A stretch of DNA of 64,000 bases, taken from the NCBI GenBank assembly GCA_900473205.1, contig UCLB01000020.1, forward strand, positions 1-64,000, given 5' to 3'. Under the pieces are notes generated by a model that saw only the letters and a program-made list of their open reading frames with translations, did not search any database and had not been told where the DNA came from. A program made the translations under genes and the position numbers. Shown here one piece after another: positions 63,063-64,000 of this stretch. Numbering within the stretch: position 1 is the first letter of the stretch; the number at the start of each line of letters is the position of its first letter. This stretch comes from Hyphomicrobiales bacterium. GTDB lineage: Bacteria > Pseudomonadota > Alphaproteobacteria > Rhizobiales > Rhizobiaceae.

Positions 63063-64000
63063 ATGCCTATAGAAATTCTCATGCCCGCCCTTTCCCCAAC
63101 CATGGAGGAAGGCACGCTTTCCAAGTGGCTGAAGAAAGAAGGCGACAAGGTTGTTGCTGGCGATGCGATTGCTGAAATCGAAACCGATAAGGCAACGATG
63201 GAAGTCGAAGCCGTGGACGAAGGCACCATCGGCAAGCTGCTGATCGAAGCCGGCACCGAAGGCGTCAAGGTCAACACGGCCATCGCCGTGCTGCTTCAGG
63301 ATGGCGAAAGCGCCGACGACATCTCGTCCGGTTCCACCAAAAAGGAAGAGCCGAAGGCGGATGCCGCCAATTCCGGTTCCGAAGCTGCTGGCGGCAAGAC
63401 CCGCGAAGCCAGCGAAGAGCCTTCCGCTGCTAAGGAAGCTGCAAAGGTTCCAGCCGCACCGAAGATCGAAGTTGCTGCCGACCCGGATATTCCAGAAGGC
63501 ACCGAGTTCGTAACGCAGACCGTGCGCGAAGCGCTTCGCGATGCGATGGCGGAAGAAATGCGCTCCGACGAAAACGTCTTCGTCATGGGCGAAGAAGTGG
63601 CCGAATATCAGGGTGCCTACAAGATCACGCAGGGTCTTCTGCAGGAATTCGGCGCCAAGCGCGTTATCGATACGCCAATCACCGAACACGGCTTTGCCGG
63701 TATCGGCGTCGGTGCAGCGATGACGGGTCTTCGCCCGATTGTTGAATTCATGACATTCAACTTCGCCATGCAGGCTATTGACCAGATCGTCAACTCTGCC
63801 GCCAAGACGCTTTACATGTCTGGTGGTCAGATGGGTGCGCCGATGGTGTTCCGTGGTCCTTCGGGCGCTGCTGCCCGCGTGGCTGCTCAGCACTCGCAGT
63901 GCTACGCCGCATGGTACAGCCATATTCCGGGCCTCAAGGTCATCATGCCGTACACGGCTGCTGACGCCAAGGGTCTGCTCAAGGCCGCTATCCGCGATCC
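63063..64000 (+). CDS. pdhB: Pyruvate dehydrogenase E1 subunit beta with N-terminal lipoyl domain (5' part)
   Basis: Open from ATG 63063 to the window edge (312 codons), so the C-terminus is missing. Residues 1-80 are a biotin/lipoyl domain: [22 protein letters not shown] and [13 protein letters not shown], with the lipoylated Lys in ETDKATME. A Ser/Ala/Glu/Lys-rich linker (about 85-138) leads to the transketolase pyrimidine-binding domain ([71 protein letters not shown]). A lipoyl-E1beta fusion is characteristic of alphaproteobacteria. AAGGGAG ribosome site. Confidence 0.97.
   Translation, partial: MPIEILMPALSPTMEEGTLSKWLKKEGDKVVAGDAIAEIETDKATMEVEAVDEGTIGKLLIEAGTEGVKVNTAIAVLLQDGESADDISSGSTKKEEPKADAANSGSEAAGGKTREASEEPSAAKEAAKVPAAPKIEVAADPDIPEGTEFVTQTVREALRDAMAEEMRSDENVFVMGEEVAEYQGAYKITQGLLQEFGAKRVIDTPITEHGFAGIGVGAAMTGLRPIVEFMTFNFAMQAIDQIVNSAAKTLYMSGGQMGAPMVFRGPSGAAARVAAQHSQCYAAWYSHIPGLKVIMPYTAADAKGLLKAAIRD

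Noticed and set aside
61917-63923. Minus-strand open frame of 668 codons opposite pdhA and pdhB.
   Set aside because: It spans two real genes in the other direction and has no recognisable motif. The same applies to the long frames at 42936-44534 (bamA) and 39853-41499 (cdsA/rseP).

Overview
The window is a stretch of core chromosome from a member of the Rhizobiaceae, most likely the Agrobacterium/Rhizobium clade. The case rests on alphaproteobacterial hallmark genes in rhizobial order (cckA, clpS-clpA, eipB-type envelope gene, rpsB-tsf-pyrH-frr-uppS-cdsA-rseP-bamA-lpxD-fabZ-lpxA-lpxI-lpxB, eno-ftsB-pdhA-pdhB with a lipoyl-fused E1 beta), on GTTC-N7-GTTC type LexA boxes, and on a G+C-rich base composition. 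I see no phage, insertion sequence, CRISPR array, rRNA or tRNA gene. Almost every gene is a recognisable family member, so the window is conserved housekeeping DNA and not an accessory island.

Layout. 1-509: the 5' part of a secreted Gly/His/Asn-rich protein on the minus strand, running off the left edge. 993-2506: a bacterial transglutaminase-like cysteine peptidase, facing a retropepsin-like protease and a DUF1289 protein. 2525-4894: cobS and cobT (lower-ligand end of cobalamin synthesis, divergent) and dgkA. 4891-8324: a PdhS/PleC-like membrane histidine kinase, a thermonuclease-like protein, a UDG-like protein and an Lrp/AsnC regulator with a TTG start. 8414-12264: a TPR methyltransferase, usg, and a polar amino-acid ABC importer (binding protein plus two permeases, no ATPase). 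12605-16873: a large Pro/Glu/Gln/Arg-rich OmpA-family protein and the pseudouridine catabolic pair psuK-psuG. 17121-21064: recA and alaS. 21250-26275: a FliO-like protein, the cell-cycle kinase cckA and a LuxR-type regulator. 26461-31499: clpS-clpA, azlC-azlD and a PAP2 membrane protein. 31546-34392: a minus-strand operon ridA - glycerophosphodiesterase - GNAT-like - HIT. 34508-35350: eipB-like.

35546-48827 is the long translation/envelope run: S2, EF-Ts, UMP kinase, ribosome recycling factor, undecaprenyl-PP synthase, CDP-DAG synthase, RseP, BamA and then lipid A synthesis. UDP-2,3-diacylglucosamine cleavage is by LpxI. 48977-52584 is a GntR-regulated amino-acid ABC importer, complete with ATPase. 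Then come citrate synthase (minus), a ComEC-like protein, a GST, lexA, kdsA, eno, ftsB, pdhA and the 5' part of pdhB, which runs off the right edge.

How it fits together. Envelope assembly dominates: lipid A (lpxD, fabZ, lpxA, lpxI, lpxB), KDO (kdsA), lipid carrier (uppS), phospholipid (cdsA, dgkA), outer-membrane insertion (bamA), periplasmic stability (eipB-like, OmpA family) and division (ftsB). Central carbon metabolism is represented by enolase, pyruvate dehydrogenase and citrate synthase. Both main SOS genes are present, each with a visible LexA box. The most useful non-routine observations are regulatory: stem-loops immediately after both ABC binding-protein genes, an operator-like palindrome over the start codon of the GntR gene, an inverted repeat that would hide the Lrp ribosome-binding site, mutually exclusive hairpins upstream of cckA, and two gene-order junctions (alaS to cckA, lexA to kdsA). 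I found no strong evidence for a wholly new biological system.
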